64,000 nt of DNA, taken from NCBI GenBank assembly GCA_037576215.1, contig JBANDB010000003.1, positions 4,960,001 through 5,024,000 on the forward strand, in the 5' to 3' direction. This document shows positions 53,385 through 64,000 of this stretch, piece after piece (positions within the stretch are counted from its first letter, which is position 1; the number at the start of each line of letters is the position of its first letter). The notes under the pieces are model-generated. The model did not search any database, was not told the DNA's origin, and saw only the letters and a list, made by a program, of their open reading frames with translations. The stretch comes from Armillaria gallica (lineage: Eukaryota > Basidiomycota > Agaricomycetes > Agaricales > Physalacriaceae). Position numbers and translations under genes: made by a program.

Positions 53385-53639
53385 GTTCGTCTGATTCGGA
53401 ACACTAGGCCTTTTTGACTTCGATCTGTATGCTTTAACGCATCAAACAATACACGGACAGTATCTACGAAAGACTGCGAGTTACGCAAGCAGTCGATGCT
53501 CGGCGCTACAATACACCATCGCTCCTAAAAACTTCTACTTTTTCTATATCGAAAATATACTTTTTATACAACCCGATTAATGATTAGAATAGAACTGCAG
53601 TCATACACTGTCAGCATCGTGTAGTATATTTGAGGGAGG

Positions 53640-54265
53640 AGGCAGAAAACTCACTTCGTCTTTCCGTTGACGGCGGAACCTGTAAGCAGCACTGGTGTAT
53701 GAGATTGAGCGCCTTGACGGCGTCCTTCCCTTGGATGACACATGAGATATTGATCTCAGAGTCAGCTCCCTGGCTTATCATCTCTATATTGACGTTACCC
53801 TCGCAAGCGTGGTGAACATGATTCCCGCAATGCCAACCATATTGCGCATCTGCTTCCCTACAAGGGAAAGGATAGCCATACCTTGATATACAGATACCTG
53901 CGCTAGAAGGTAAGAATCATATCGAAGGGATAAGTGTATGAGCCTACCGTCCCGCTTTTTCGAAGTTCCCTGAGAAGACGATCCAAAAATTTGGGGCCTA
54001 AGCCTTCCTCGATGGCCATACTGACATGCACCTCGCTCGTACTGATAAGATCCACTACAACCCCGAATCTATCGAGCATAGAGAAAATTCCAGCGAGCCA
54101 TCAGCGGAAGGAGTCCTCGTCCATTCCTGATACTATGCTCTCGAGTGAGACACACTCGGCATCGATACCCTGATCCCGGCCATGAATTTACAAAGTTAGA
54201 GGTTTACTGAGTGCCTCGGGAATGAGGAGAGATTTCGTCGATGACTTTGGCATAGTTGAGAAAAA
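53640..54265 (-). pseudogene. Aspartokinase relic (module A), internally deleted
   Basis: Minus-strand sequence closely matching the 3' third of the aspartokinase gene at 57654-59648. It includes the ACT-domain exon (NISCVIQG-type segment near 53700-53870) and the preceding exon up to about 54100. At that point it jumps to sequence matching around 58735 of the full gene, so about 580 bp of the kinase region are missing. Stop codons and shifted frames interrupt what remains. No N-terminal half is present. It lies tail-to-tail with the intact ThuA gene, as in module C. Confidence 0.75.
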
Positions 54266-54630
54266 AAGAGACAGTCGAATAACTATTGAATAAGAAAATG
54301 GTGCTTAACAGACATGTAGATCGAACCAACAGGATTACTGGTGCTTCTATCATATGAGTCGGAAGGGGTATACTCTTGGCAGCTAACTTCATCGCGTACA
54401 GTTACAGATGTCCATGGAAATAAGCGACATGTTTTACCTAGTCTTCCTCCCTTTGCGTGATGATTCCGTTTTGGCTCGCTTTTGGGGTGCTGCAAGTAAG
54501 TTGGATATGTTACTTAGTACAGGGAGACAAAAATCACATACTGGCAGTGGGTTACCTTCACTCGGTGCTGATCTCCTTGTCGGCCGTCTCTTCGAAGGAG
54601 AACTTGACGCTAAATTGAGATGAATCAGCG

Positions 54631-56880
54631 TCAGAAAGTCAACGGATAGCCAACTCTCTCACATTGACCAAGAGAAGGTCCGAACGACGTGGTCGTGACC
54701 TGATGCTTTTGCTGTCGTAACTCGGGAACTTCACGAAGTTTTTCCGTGTCCAGTTCGATGTCTTCTGCCATTTCATCGATTTGATTGAGAATCAGTCTCT
54801 GAAAGGCTTCGTGTAGATGGTCTTCTGGAGGAGGAGGCGAGAGAAATCCGTATTCGGGGGTCATTTGTTCGCAAAGACGAAAAAGGAACATCCCGAGGAA
54901 TTTCAACCGGGGGTGGAGGGCCCGTTCCCAATCTTGAAGTGTCATCCCAAGCGCATCCCACCGATATCCTGACTGCGTTAAAAAAACCCATGCTTTGTGC
55001 AGCAGTTCAAGTGACTGTTCAACTTTCTCATCCTTTGGCTGCGAACGAAGGCAAAATGCAATAATACACCATCCTACTGATCCAATATCGCGTCGTGGTT
55101 GATGATAGAAGGCAGTTGTCGCTAGGTCATCTTTGAGACGAGTTTCCTTGTATTTTGGGATATCCGGTGCACCGCCATGCCATGTTCCCTCTTCATCTCG
55201 GAAGGTGCGCATAGCATCCCCCTTGTAACATTCAGCATATCTTTTTGCAATAGCTTTGCTGCTGAGCTCGGACGTGGGTTCAAAAATGGGAGTCGATGCA
55301 TTCAGAAGCCGCCCACTTTCCACTGCACGTGCAATATACATTGGTGTTCCCTTTGTCATCGCTTCAGCAAAATGGCAACGTTGTAATGTTATAAACTCAC
55401 TGTGCGGCTCTTGAGCTGCTCTAGGATGATATCAGATCCTGTTTCTTCCCCATAGACACAGCCATTGTCCAGATCACATAACAGCGCAACTGGTGGGTGA
55501 AGCTTTTGCCAGAGGAATCCAATATAGTGCTGACAAACATAGTTTCCGCCGGTCCTTCTGCAGGAATGCCAAATGGATTCACTAGGATGCTTCGATGGCT
55601 GATATCTCTATGCATCACATGTTTCTTCATGACGCCGTAACGATGCGCTGGAAAGAATGCCTTTCAGTATATACACCACCACCCTAAACCAACACTCCTT
55701 ACCTTATAGAATATCGTACATAGACATCAAAAACATCTTTGTAGTTGGGACTTTATTCATAACTTCTCCACCCGAGCCCATCAACAGTCTCTTCTTGACT
55801 CGGGCGGACGCATCACTCCCGATAATCAGGCCTACGTCGCATGAATCGACAAATGTCACCCATCCAGCCGCCCCTCCAAGCTTACGATATAGCTCCGACT
55901 CCTGGAACCTGCGGCCCACATGTTCGAGCTGATCTTTGATCATCGTGACGACGTCGTTGTTCTCGAATTTGTAGATGGCCGTCTGCCGACTCCATGGCTC
56001 TCCGACAAAGACAGTCCGGCCATTTGTGTAAGATTTGCCTGTGAATTGTATATTCCACAGAGGAGAATCGTCGGTGGTTCGATCAGCCAGAGTGATAGTT
56101 GGGTCCAAGACATCGCACAAGCTGGGCGAAATATGGAGGGAATATACATATCTGAGAAGGAGATCGCCCTTCTCGTAGTCCCAAGCAATCGTCTCTGATA
56201 TATGGATGCTGGATGGATCACTCCAGCCAGTTTGGTAGCCCTTCGGAGACGCACTGAGGGCGTAACAGCAAGCCTGTCAGGGCGAGCCACATTATGCGAC
56301 CCAGCCTACCTCATAGCCTGGGCACCCTCAACAGATGTTTTCATCTCTCCTACCGATTCCGTCTTGTGCCACGGAGCCTGCGTATAGTTTCCTTCAGGGA
56401 TGTGGTCAACGCCGGTACCAGGTCGGCCTCGACAGCGCAGAAGTCTGATTTATCTACATATTTTTTTGGGGTGATGAGTCAGGGAAGTAGTGTGAGTGTT
56501 GATAAACCGAAGTAGGCGTTTGTTCCGGTAGGTGTCCTGGATTTCCTCTTCATTGCATGTCTGTACGGCATGATCAAAGGGAGTCTTATAAACATACCGT
56601 GGACCATGATGCTGGCATAATTGAGCATCGCAATCATACAGCTGTATTTTTGCCCTTCATCCAAATGGCCACCACTCGTGCGCATTTTATTTCTCTCGGC
56701 GTGTAACTTTCGCATCAGCGCCGAGTGGCGGGAACGAAAGTTCTCGGGCAACAGAGTGAGGTACTGTGTGACAAAGGCAGCAACGCTTTTCTTATTGACT
56801 TCCGATATAACGTTGCTTTCCCTGGGACTGGATGAAGTACCAGCCGCTTGGGAGGGTCCAGCTTTATCTGAGGATGGCAT
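54631..56880 (-). CDS. FunK1-type protein kinase (Agaricomycete-expanded family)
   Basis: Divergent eukaryotic-like kinase of the FunK1 family, multiplied in mushroom genomes. Start 56880 (MPSSDKAGPSQAAGTSSSPR). The N-terminal part has few motifs; then NIQFTGKSYTNGRTVFVGEP, SWSRQTAIYKFENNDVV, and the catalytic loop VMHRDISHRSILVNPFGIP (about 55575-55630). Downstream is TKGTPMYIARAVESG, the activation-segment equivalent near 55340, and a helical C-lobe (GYRWDALGMTLQDWERALHP). Ends GQCERVGYPLTF, stop at 54631-54633. Several introns are implied (frames shift near 55390, 55640, 56170 and 56580). I did not resolve every exon, so small errors in the joined protein are possible. It lies between two of the repeated modules. 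Confidence 0.8.
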
Positions 56881-57189
56881 GTATCTGAAGCGCTGAGGCA
56901 GCTGGCCGTCGCAGAGTGCAGTAGACTGAGCAAGTCTCGAGGTTTAATTTGGTCCATCTTGGATTGGTCGGAGTAACGGCGGCACTTGCCGGTCCTGTCT
57001 AACGCATAATTATACTTAGACTACTACCACCAACCGGAGTTCGAGTCTATTTATACTAGACTCGATGGCTTTAAGTGGAGCGGGAATTTTACATTAATCA
57101 GATATAGTGCAGAAGGGTCACCGTTTTGAAATTTCTACCAACTTCTAGCGGTTGAGAGCTACCACTACGTATCGATATCCTCCAAGTCA
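56881..57189. other. Intergenic upstream of the FunK1 kinase
   Basis: About 310 bp between the kinase start (minus) and module C. It should hold the kinase promoter. No gene or element was recognised. Confidence 0.35.
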
Positions 57190-57540
57190 GTTCCCAGTGT
57201 GTTTTAGTGGACACTACAAGCGATTAACGCTCAATATCGATGCTAGTGAACTTGCAGGGAACGGAGATACATCTTCGTCTGCTCCTCCCAGCCATCAACG
57301 ATCATGGACTGCATCACCGTCAAGTTAAAGCCGTGAGTGCTCGGGCCGTCCGCTATGATATGTTTTGGATGTTTTGCCGAGTCACCAAGTACAGAGTGGT
57401 CTCCGTAGCTGATATACAAAGCAATCTTGTAAAGATGGTCCTGAATTCGATGGCGACTCCGAATCGCATTAACGCTCAGACTTGCGTCGTAACAATGTGG
57501 GCCGAAAACAATACATGCATGGAGTAGATCTACGAAAGAC
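57190..57540 (+). pseudogene. ThuA-like 3' relic (module C)
   Basis: Degenerate copy of the last part of the ThuA-like gene. AGTGGACACTACA recurs here near 57206, followed by diverged Ser-rich and tail sequence (GGGAACGGAGATACATCTTC near 57257 resembles the linker of the intact copy). No ThuA frame is open, and the upstream exons are absent. It leads directly into the 3' flank of the full aspartokinase gene, so it marks a second copy of the ancestral convergent pair. Confidence 0.65.
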
Positions 57541-57653
57541 TGTGAGTTACGCAAGCAGTTGAGGCTCAGCGCTACAATACACCATCGCTCCTAAAAACTT
57601 CTTCTACTTTCTCTATATGGAAAATATACTTTTAGATACAACCCGATTAATGA

Positions 57654-59648
57654 TTAGAATAGCCATGGTCCTACTGCAATCATACACCATCAGCATCGTG
57701 TAGTATATCCGGGGGACAGAGCACTTACTTCGTCTTTCCGTCGGCGGAACCTGTAAGCAGCACTGATGTATGAGATTGAGCGCCTTGACGGCGTCCTTCC
57801 CTTGGATGACACATGAAATATTGATCTCATTAGCTCCCTGGCTTATCATCTCTATGTTGACGTTACCCTTCGCAAGCGTGGTGAACATGATTCCCGCAAT
57901 GCCAACCATATTGCGCATCTGTTTCCCTACAAGGGAAAGGATAGCCATATCTTGATGTACAGATACCTGCGCTAGAAGGTAAGAATCATATCGAGGAGAT
58001 AAGTGTATGAACCTACCGTCCCGCTTTTTCGAAGTTCCCTGAGAAGACGATCCATAATTTTCGGACCTAAGCCTTCCTCGATGGCCATACTGACATGCAC
58101 CTCGCTCGTACTGATAAGATCCACCACAACTCCGAATCTATCGAGTGTAGAGAAAATTCCAGCAAGGAACCCGTGCGAAACACTCTTCCTATTGGAATTC
58201 ACGTTCAGCACGATGATGCGCTCCTTGATGGTCACAGCGGTCGCCCTCTTGCTCTCTTGACCCAGTACATCCTGCTCGGTGGCTGACCGTCTCGCGGCTG
58301 GCACTTCCTCTCCCTCCTCCAGGTCTGGATAAATGACTGTCCCCAACCCAACCGGGTTCTCCACGTTCTTGATCCTGATAGGAATTTTCTTCCGGATGAC
58401 CTGCTCCATGGTGAAAGGATGCACGACTTCGCTCCCATAGTACGTCAACTCGGCCGCTTCATCGGGCGAGATGAATGGAATCACGCGCGCCGTGGCCACC
58501 TTGCGGGGGTCGGCGGTGAAGATACCATCGACCTCTTTCCAGATCTGTAGTTCTGATGCTTTGACGCCAACGGCAAGGAGGGCAGAAAGTAGGTCCGTAT
58601 AGCCCCGCCCGACTTGTCGCAATAACGAGCCGGGAACAGGTCCAAAGAAACCTGTGACGACAGGTACGCGCTGCCCACACTGTTCAATACGTTCACCTAC
58701 AGCGACAGCGAGGCGGTCGTAGAAGGCTTGATCCAAGGAGCCATCAGCGTAGGAGTCCTCGTCCATTTCTGGTACTATGTTCTCGAGTGAGACATATTCG
58801 GCGTCGATGCCTTGATCTCGGAGCACGGCTGTCATAAATTTACAAGCTAGACGTTCACCGAGTCCTATGATACTATCTCGGGAACGAGGAGAGATTTCGT
58901 CGATGACCTTGGCATGGTTGAGAAAAAGTGGTGAATGAGTGGATGCTTTGCTTACCTGCGACGCAAACAAAAAACTGCGAAGCCAGTCACAGTCGCTCTC
59001 TATCTCAGCCTCAAGTTCTTTTCGGATGTCAGGGTCCCTAACACTCTCCCTGGCGGCATTGATGTGTTCCTGGCGAATGAGATCCACTGTAACGTTATAA
59101 ACCGGTAATTCCTGGCCCGCTTGGGGTACGGATAATGGAGCAAGACAGTTAAAGGTTTGGCGCTGGTGATCTGACGTAGATCTGCTCCTTACGGGAGACA
59201 TGGGCGGGGACTGCGATGTATCCTTGATTCGGCCGAAAAGTGTCGGAGTGACCGTACCAGTCCCAGGTGTGCTGACTCCGCCGATTTCGACAGTTTTTCG
59301 ACGGACAAGGGCCTCGGAAGCAGCTCGCAGAAGGAGGTTGGTCGTTCCTAGCGCCTTGGTAGACCCAGATCGTGCAGAACATACAACAGCGACTTTATTC
59401 GAGTCAATGTAATTCCTGCAGAAGTGTAAGACAGAGCAGCAAGGAAGTATAACACAAACGCACGATATGATGTCTTCTGCGATCTTGACAGCAAACTTTC
59501 CAACGCTGGTTCCACCAAACTTCTGTACGAGCCATGGAGCCGAAGGATCAATGGTGTTTTGATGAAGATTCGGCGGGGTTGTCGGCGGCGATGATGCTGG
59601 CGACGACGAGGGCGAGGAGGACGACGACGGGGTAGAGGAACCGGGCAT
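57654..59648 (-). CDS. HOM3: Aspartokinase, apparently intact
   Basis: Phosphorylates aspartate, the first step to Thr, Met and Ile in fungi. Start 59648 (MPGSSTPSSSSSPSSSPASS), a low-complexity leader, then WLVQKFGGTSVGKFAVKIAE (kinase motif KFGGTSVG), NKVAVVCSARSGSTKALGTT, VIDEISPRSRDSIIGLGERL, PVVTGFFGPVPGSLLRQVGR, YTDLLSALLAVGVKASELQI, WKEVDGIFTADPRKV, ISPDEAAELTYYGSEVVHPF. ACT domains: FGVVVDLISTSEVHVSMAIE; then GMFTTLAKGNVNIEMISQGA-like and INISCVIQGKDAVKALNLIH. Two intron-like segments of 42 and 48 nt near 59450 and 58930 are multiples of three and stop-free, so the frame stays open even if unspliced. The C-terminus is probably reached through a GTAAGT donor near 57731, ending with a stop at 57654-57656; reading on without it would stop at 57613. 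The only complete copy of three. Confidence 0.87.
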
Positions 59649-60429
59649 TGGGTGGTATAGGTATGGAATGAAGTTAGCTCATGGGTAGGGTAAAATATGG
59701 TGGTGGTGGTGGTAATAATGAGGTGATCGACTGAGTCACAACATTAAAATACAGCCGGCCGATCCTAGGTCGTTCTTCGCCACCCCTCGCCACGGCCACC
59801 AAGTACTGGATGTTGTCGACGGTCTATGGTCCTGAACAGGTGACTGGGTCTAACCGCACTGGGGACAAAGGAACAACTTTACTGGGCAACCAACAGTTGG
59901 TGGAAGGATATCGTCCGCAGTATATTCAATTCTGGCTGTCTTCACATCACTGCATCCCTGTACTTGCTTTGCATGACAGCGGCAAAGTAAGTGGATCAAT
60001 ATGGACCTATAGTCACTCGGAAGCGTCTTTTCTCCCATAAAAAGAAATTCTAAATGACCTGCGGCCTCTTACGGTGGTACAATATATACTCTTTTGGCCC
60101 TTTGACGTTCTACTGATCCCGGCCTTTTGGGGTGTTTCTTTCGTTGTTCCGCAACGTGCCCAGTTGAATAAATCGTCAAGGACGGGTGCATACATACGTT
60201 GCGTAAAGCAAGGAGAGCGGCTGCCTTCTTAATGTTTATAGAATACCCCTCCTCAGTCGACCATTGATTACTGTTCCACGAAGAACGACAATTCTTCTTG
60301 GTGCCATTCGTTCTTTGAGACGAGCTAGAGAAGCGGGACTCTGCCAGACAGCGGCTTTGACATTATGGCATGCGCAATACACAATGATTGCTTGCTGAAA
60401 GTGTATCAAGGCGACCAGCCGAGAAACGA
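59649..60429. other. Upstream region of aspartokinase and spacer to module B
   Basis: This 780-bp stretch should contain the aspartokinase promoter. I find no gene I can support. Short frames near 59810-60040 (plus) and 59850-60195 (minus) show no domains. A (GGT)n run precedes the start codon near 59700. Confidence 0.35.
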
Positions 60430-60840
60430 CGACCATTATCTCATTTCTTTTTACAGGGACATATCCATGATCTCTCAATGTTTTCTTTTTCAGTGTTCGC
60501 ACTTGCGAGAGTCGAGTCACAGGGGATATTATCAGCACGAGTGAGGTCCATGTTAGTAAGCCCATCGAGAGTGGTTTAGTCCCCGAAATTATGAATTATT
60601 TTGTTAGCAGCTTCGCAAGAGCGGGACGGTGGGCTGGTACATCCATCCTCTCCATGTGTTTGGATTCTGACCTTCTCGCGCAGGTATCTACGCATCAGTT
60701 TGTGGATATCCTTTCCCGTAAGAGGCAGATGTGTTCACCATGCTTGCCATATAAAGATATTAGTTGAGAAGGAGGACGCCGTCAAGGCCCTCAATCTCGT
60801 ACACTAGAGTTTACAGAGTCCGCCGGCGACCATCACAAAG
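60430..60840 (+). pseudogene. Aspartokinase relic (module B, inverted)
   Basis: Plus-strand fragment matching the aspartokinase 3' region. The stretch near 60511-60560 (ATTATCAGCACGAGTGAGGT) corresponds to the exon encoding DLISTSEVHVSMAIE in the intact gene, and near 60770-60810 the frame EKEDAVKALNLVH echoes QGKDAVKALNLIH. The rest of the frame is broken, and the whole kinase domain is absent. It stands tail-to-tail with the module B ThuA copy. Confidence 0.65.
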
Positions 60841-61111
60841 AAGCGAGTTCTCCACCCCCCTTTCTCCCAATATACTACACGTCACTAAGCGCGTCGTATC
60901 CAAAAGTATATTTTCAATATAGAGAAAGAGGAAGTCTTTGGGAGCGGTCTGGATTGTATTTGTGGTGTATTGTAGCGTTGAGTATCAACGGCTTGCGTAT
61001 CTCACAGCCTTTCGTAGATACTGTTCGTGTATTGTTCGATGTGTCAAAATACACAGATCGAAGTCAAAAAGGCCTGGTACTTCGTGTCAGACAAGACTAC
61101 AGAGCTGCGAG

Positions 61112-62542
61112 TCAAATTACCGCCACGGAGATAACTGCACCTACTACGGCTGCAAAAATGATACTTGACGTCTCAGCAAAATGTACAGCCGCGGATGATC
61201 TAGAATTAGTATGTGTGAGCCGTATGCTTGACAAGGATTACGCCCACTTACAATGCCGACACTATGCCCGATGTCGAAAGCGTCGAGCCAGGAGAAGCAG
61301 AAGCAGAAGCAGAAGCAGACGAAGAATGGCCTCCGTTCCCCACAAGTGCACTGGAATTGAACGCTCGTGTCGTATTCGCCTGTAGTGTCCACTGAATCCC
61401 ACCCATAATATGACTCATGAACAGTTCGTCCTTGATAATGGACGCAGGTCAGCATCTCTGTCTTCTTTCGACAACACCACACGAAACGAGCCTCCCACGT
61501 CTCGTTGAGATGTCCAAGAGACGTATATAAACTGCGCCCAGAACTGCCGCCGTTCACTACACCAGCATCGTGTTCTTGGTACCACGTTAATGAAGTGCAA
61601 TTAACTAGCGATCCTTGCCTCTGATCATACACCTTATTTTACCAATAGCATGAGGCTCGCCTTGATTGAAACGCCGCGTCCTGTCATCCAGTACAACACA
61701 CATATCAACCATATCCTTTACGTACTGAGCGACGCATCCACACCAGTATAATTTGATTCGTCTACTGGATGGCACCCACAGACCTGGGATCTGATTTGAA
61801 ATTGTACCTTGGCTGTAGAGTCAGTCGGAGGGTTTGTCATTGCATATGCCAAGCGCACATTTCATCACGGACTGGCCAATCGGTAGGAAGGTTCTCCGTA
61901 CTGGGATGAGATGCGTCCAACACCACGATGGTCTGAAAGTCGTTCAGTGCTATTGCGTGTTACTCCATGGGGAACCTGACCGTACAGTGTTTTGAATCTC
62001 GGAACGACTAGAAGTGTCCAAACCAGCACCTGCAAAGACATCCAATTTAGGTTCAGATAGCACGAGGTAGGAGAGCTATGAATACTTACCCAGTCCCTTC
62101 CCATAAAATACCGTCGTATTAAGCGTACCGCTGGCCGAGTGGATTCCGACAAAGTTTCCCCCGCTATTCAGATGTTTTTGAAACGCGGTCTTTCCTGTAT
62201 CATCCAAGACTAGTACAGTACAAGAGTCAGCCCCAACGGTCTTGAAGCTATAGTAAAGATAGAGGGCGTACCTCCTCCTGTGGTGTTCAAGAAAATAACG
62301 ACATCATATCCCTCTAACCCTGGTCTGTAAAGACCCCCTCGTCCCCTGCGTTCTCAAAGTCGAGGTTCACCACCGAACCTCTGGCTCGTAGAGCTTGGAC
62401 AGCCGTGGGTACTGAATCATGTCGAAAGCCGGCAGTCGCAGTGTACACCAGTGTTCTGGCTGTTTCCCCGAGAGCAGGGGTCGTACAAGTCGATAAGAGT
62501 GTTAGGAATAGTAGGCGGCAGGGCGGTGGTGGTGGGAATCAT
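61112..62542 (-). pseudogene. ThuA-like pseudogene (module B)
   Basis: Minus-strand copy of the ThuA-like gene at 51912-53384, recognisable over its full length. Seen lesions: the signal-peptide region is 5 nt shorter than in module A and so shifted in frame; one G is lost in a run of Gs near 62323, so the frame after GTGFTDQG reaches an immediate TAG; and the last codons are cut by a TGA at 61112-61114 where the intact gene has TGG. Exon-intron positions are otherwise kept (for example the GTACGCC donor and TGTACTAG acceptor), so decay appears fairly recent. A shorter product from an internal start is possible but unlikely. Confidence 0.78.
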
Positions 62543-62755
62543 ACTACTGCATAGTGTCAAATTTCGAGCTTTTTATGCCAGAGACAGCCAGTCGCTGCTT
62601 GAGTTCTTGTATGGATTTACTTCATTTCCGTGGGGAATGGTGGTACATATGCTAGCGGTGTTAGCAGGTAGCACCATGTCGCATTTGCCCTAGATGTAAC
62701 CTATTAAGAGCGGTCCAAGAAGAGGCGAGAGCTGCATGTGAACTGATGCAGGGAG

Positions 62756-63209
62756 ATTACGTCCCAAACCCTTCGATAACATAGTGGGGGACTCATAGGA
62801 GCGATCGTTTGGGTTCGTTATGCTGGGATGTCCTGATGTCGGCCCCGAGTGTCAGGCTCACGTAGGTTAGAAACATTGAGACAGAAAAGAATAAGGCAGC
62901 AGTGATGTTCTTGACCACGCCAGTCAAAACGCGGCACGACAATAGACACACCCTTTCTCCACCAGAATCTCGCGCTAAAAAAATCACAAAGAACTGAAGA
63001 AGAGGCGGGCAAAAAAGATGATTCCAAAGGAGGCGGCCCGAATCTAGCGTGTGCTTGTTCGTGCCTAGCGAATGAATTGCGTCGGGGATGCCTCCGGCTG
63101 GGTTTGATCAGCGTGCCGAACGGACACGCGATTAAGTACGCGTCATGTCGCCGGCAGAAATTGTATACTTAACCATCTTCTTCCGCCAGATCAAGCCATT
63201 ACCACCGCC
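62756..63209. other. Intergenic between module B and the SDR gene
   Basis: About 450 bp with the SDR promoter. Two minus-strand frames here have no recognised domain. No structured element was found. Confidence 0.35.
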
Positions 63210-64000
63210 ATGTCCATCGCCAGTATACGAGCATCCAACGCCTCTATATTCTCCTCCCTGACCGCACCCACCGCCGTCTTCTTTGGGGGTACTGCCGGAA
63301 TCGGCCAAGCCATGGCCCAATCGCTCGCCTCCCATACCCAAGGGAACGCCAATATCATCATTGTCGGACGAAACGCCAAAGCTGCACAGGAGATTATCGA
63401 TTCATTTCCTCGTCCGTCTTCTTCAGTGAAACTTATCCGCGAATTCGTCTCATGCGACGCCAGCCTCATGTCCAACGTCGCCAGTGCTACAGAGGAGGTG
63501 AAGAAGCATCTTGGGGAAAAGAAGGTGGACTTTCTCGTCCTCACGACCGGATATCTCACCACGGCGGGAAGGGAAGAAACAACAGAGGGAATGGACAAGA
63601 AAATGGCGGTCACATATTATGCGAAATGGAAGTTTGTTAAGGATTTACTAGGTTCGTTGAAAGACGAGGGATCCAAGGTGGTGTCTGTCATGGCACCTGG
63701 AAATGGGGGGAGCATCGATGTGGATGACCTGGATATGAAAAAGAGTTATTCTGCCATAAAAGTGGGACTGAGGATACCGACATACTTGGATTTGATGTCT
63801 GAGGTGTGTATTACTATCCCTCGCAATAAGCGCTCTGTACATTGACGCACATCTAGGCCTTCGCACAGCGGTACCCCCACCATTCGTTTATCCACGCCTA
63901 TCCCGGAGCTGTGCGTACGAACTATGTTTATGCATCTCCTTCCGCCATATTCCGATACACTGCACCGCTCATTATGGGCCTGACATATCCATTTACGATC
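63210..64000 (+). CDS. Short-chain dehydrogenase/reductase, 3' end cut by window edge
   Basis: NAD(P)-dependent oxidoreductase of the SDR superfamily. Start 63210 (MSIASIRASNASIFSSLTAP), then AVFFGGTAGIGQAMAQSLAS (Rossmann GxxxGIG motif), NIIIVGRNAKAAQEI, the LVLTTGYLTTAGREETTEGM segment and TYYAKWKFVKDLLGSL, where YAKWK occupies the place of the usual YxxxK catalytic pair, though I am not certain of the register. An intron (63804 to about 63857) joins DLMSE to AFAQRYPHHSFIHAYPGAVR. The sequence stays open to the window end. Substrate unknown. Confidence 0.82.

Larger units (their letters stand above)
51861..54265 (+). repeat. Module A: complete ThuA-like gene plus truncated aspartokinase 3' end
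   Basis: First of three copies of a convergent gene pair. Its left edge starts in ThuA upstream sequence (common block near 51861-51893). It spans the ThuA gene and then aspartokinase 3' sequence with an internal deletion. Direct-repeat partner: module C (57.19-59.65 kb); inverted partner: module B (60.43-62.755 kb). Shared landmarks include AGTGGACACTACA near 53072 and a nearly identical stretch around 53455-53640, seen again near 57535-57720. The exact edges were not aligned by computer. Confidence 0.7.
57190..59648. repeat. Module C: ThuA relic plus complete aspartokinase
   Basis: Second copy of the convergent pair, in the same orientation as module A. It shares the stretch from the ThuA tail through the aspartokinase 3' end (57525-58150 with 53455-54100). 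Beyond that the full aspartokinase continues here but is deleted in module A. The homology extends little or not at all left of 57190. Confidence 0.7.
60430..62755 (-). repeat. Module B: inverted copy of the convergent pair, both genes broken
   Basis: Third copy, in inverted orientation to A and C. It spans an aspartokinase fragment, the shared 3' junction near 60860-61090, a ThuA pseudogene and about 200 bp of upstream sequence up to about 62755. Near 62717-62748 it matches module A sequence at 51861-51893. The upstream part carries about 170 bp more than module A between that block and the ThuA start. Confidence 0.7.

Noticed and set aside
61290..61325. AGAAGC simple repeat
   Set aside because: It is the reverse of the Ser-rich linker in the ThuA copy; low complexity, no further meaning.
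61144..61632. Minus-strand frame of 162 codons as an independent protein
   Set aside because: It reads through the exons and introns of the ThuA pseudogene in a shifted frame.

Overview
The window is nuclear DNA from a filamentous basidiomycete, most likely an Agaricomycete (mushroom-forming fungus). The evidence is gene density of about one per 2.5 kb on both strands, coding regions broken by many 45-60 nt introns with GTRNGT donors and CTNAC-type branch sites, and genes typical of that class: a FunK1-type kinase, a DUF6699-like protein and an Agaricomycete sesquiterpene synthase. All intron and exon statements come from reading frames and known family alignments; there is no transcript evidence.

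Layout, left to right. 0-11 kb holds conserved housekeeping genes: a partial bZIP factor (-), the TFIIH helicase XPB/Ssl2 (-) divergent from branchpoint-binding protein Msl5/SF1 (+), an NSUN5/Rcm1 rRNA methyltransferase (-), and a class A DnaJ (+). 12-18 kb holds a tandem-PHD MYST histone acetyltransferase (+) and a SANT/Myb-like protein (+). 19.8-25.3 kb is a full ABCC (Yor1-like) transporter (+). 25.7-29 kb has a DUF6699-like protein (-) and a C2H2 zinc-finger protein (-). 29.4-34.8 kb is a GAF hybrid histidine kinase (+).

35-43.5 kb is metabolic: homocitrate synthase (lysine), the SWR1-complex subunit Vps71 (-), a striking in-frame cystathionine beta-lyase/mevalonate kinase fusion (+), and a sesquiterpene synthase (-). 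After a gene-poor gap of 2 kb come Rpb5 (-) and Swd2 (+), which share a 52-bp promoter, then TRAP-alpha (+) and a MYND-finger protein (+).

The last 12 kb is a rearranged accessory region. A convergent pair (a secreted ThuA-like protein and aspartokinase) is present three times, twice in direct and once in inverted orientation, with a FunK1 kinase between the first two. Only one ThuA and one aspartokinase look intact, and they sit in different copies. A partial SDR gene closes the window.

Main points of interest: the lyase/mevalonate kinase fusion; the triplicated module with reciprocal decay; 5-, 6- and 8-nt microexons in the MYND and DnaJ genes; a start codon split by an intron; GC-AG introns in MSL5 and RPB5; and a cluster of branchpoint consensus sites inside an intron of the gene for the branchpoint-binding protein itself.
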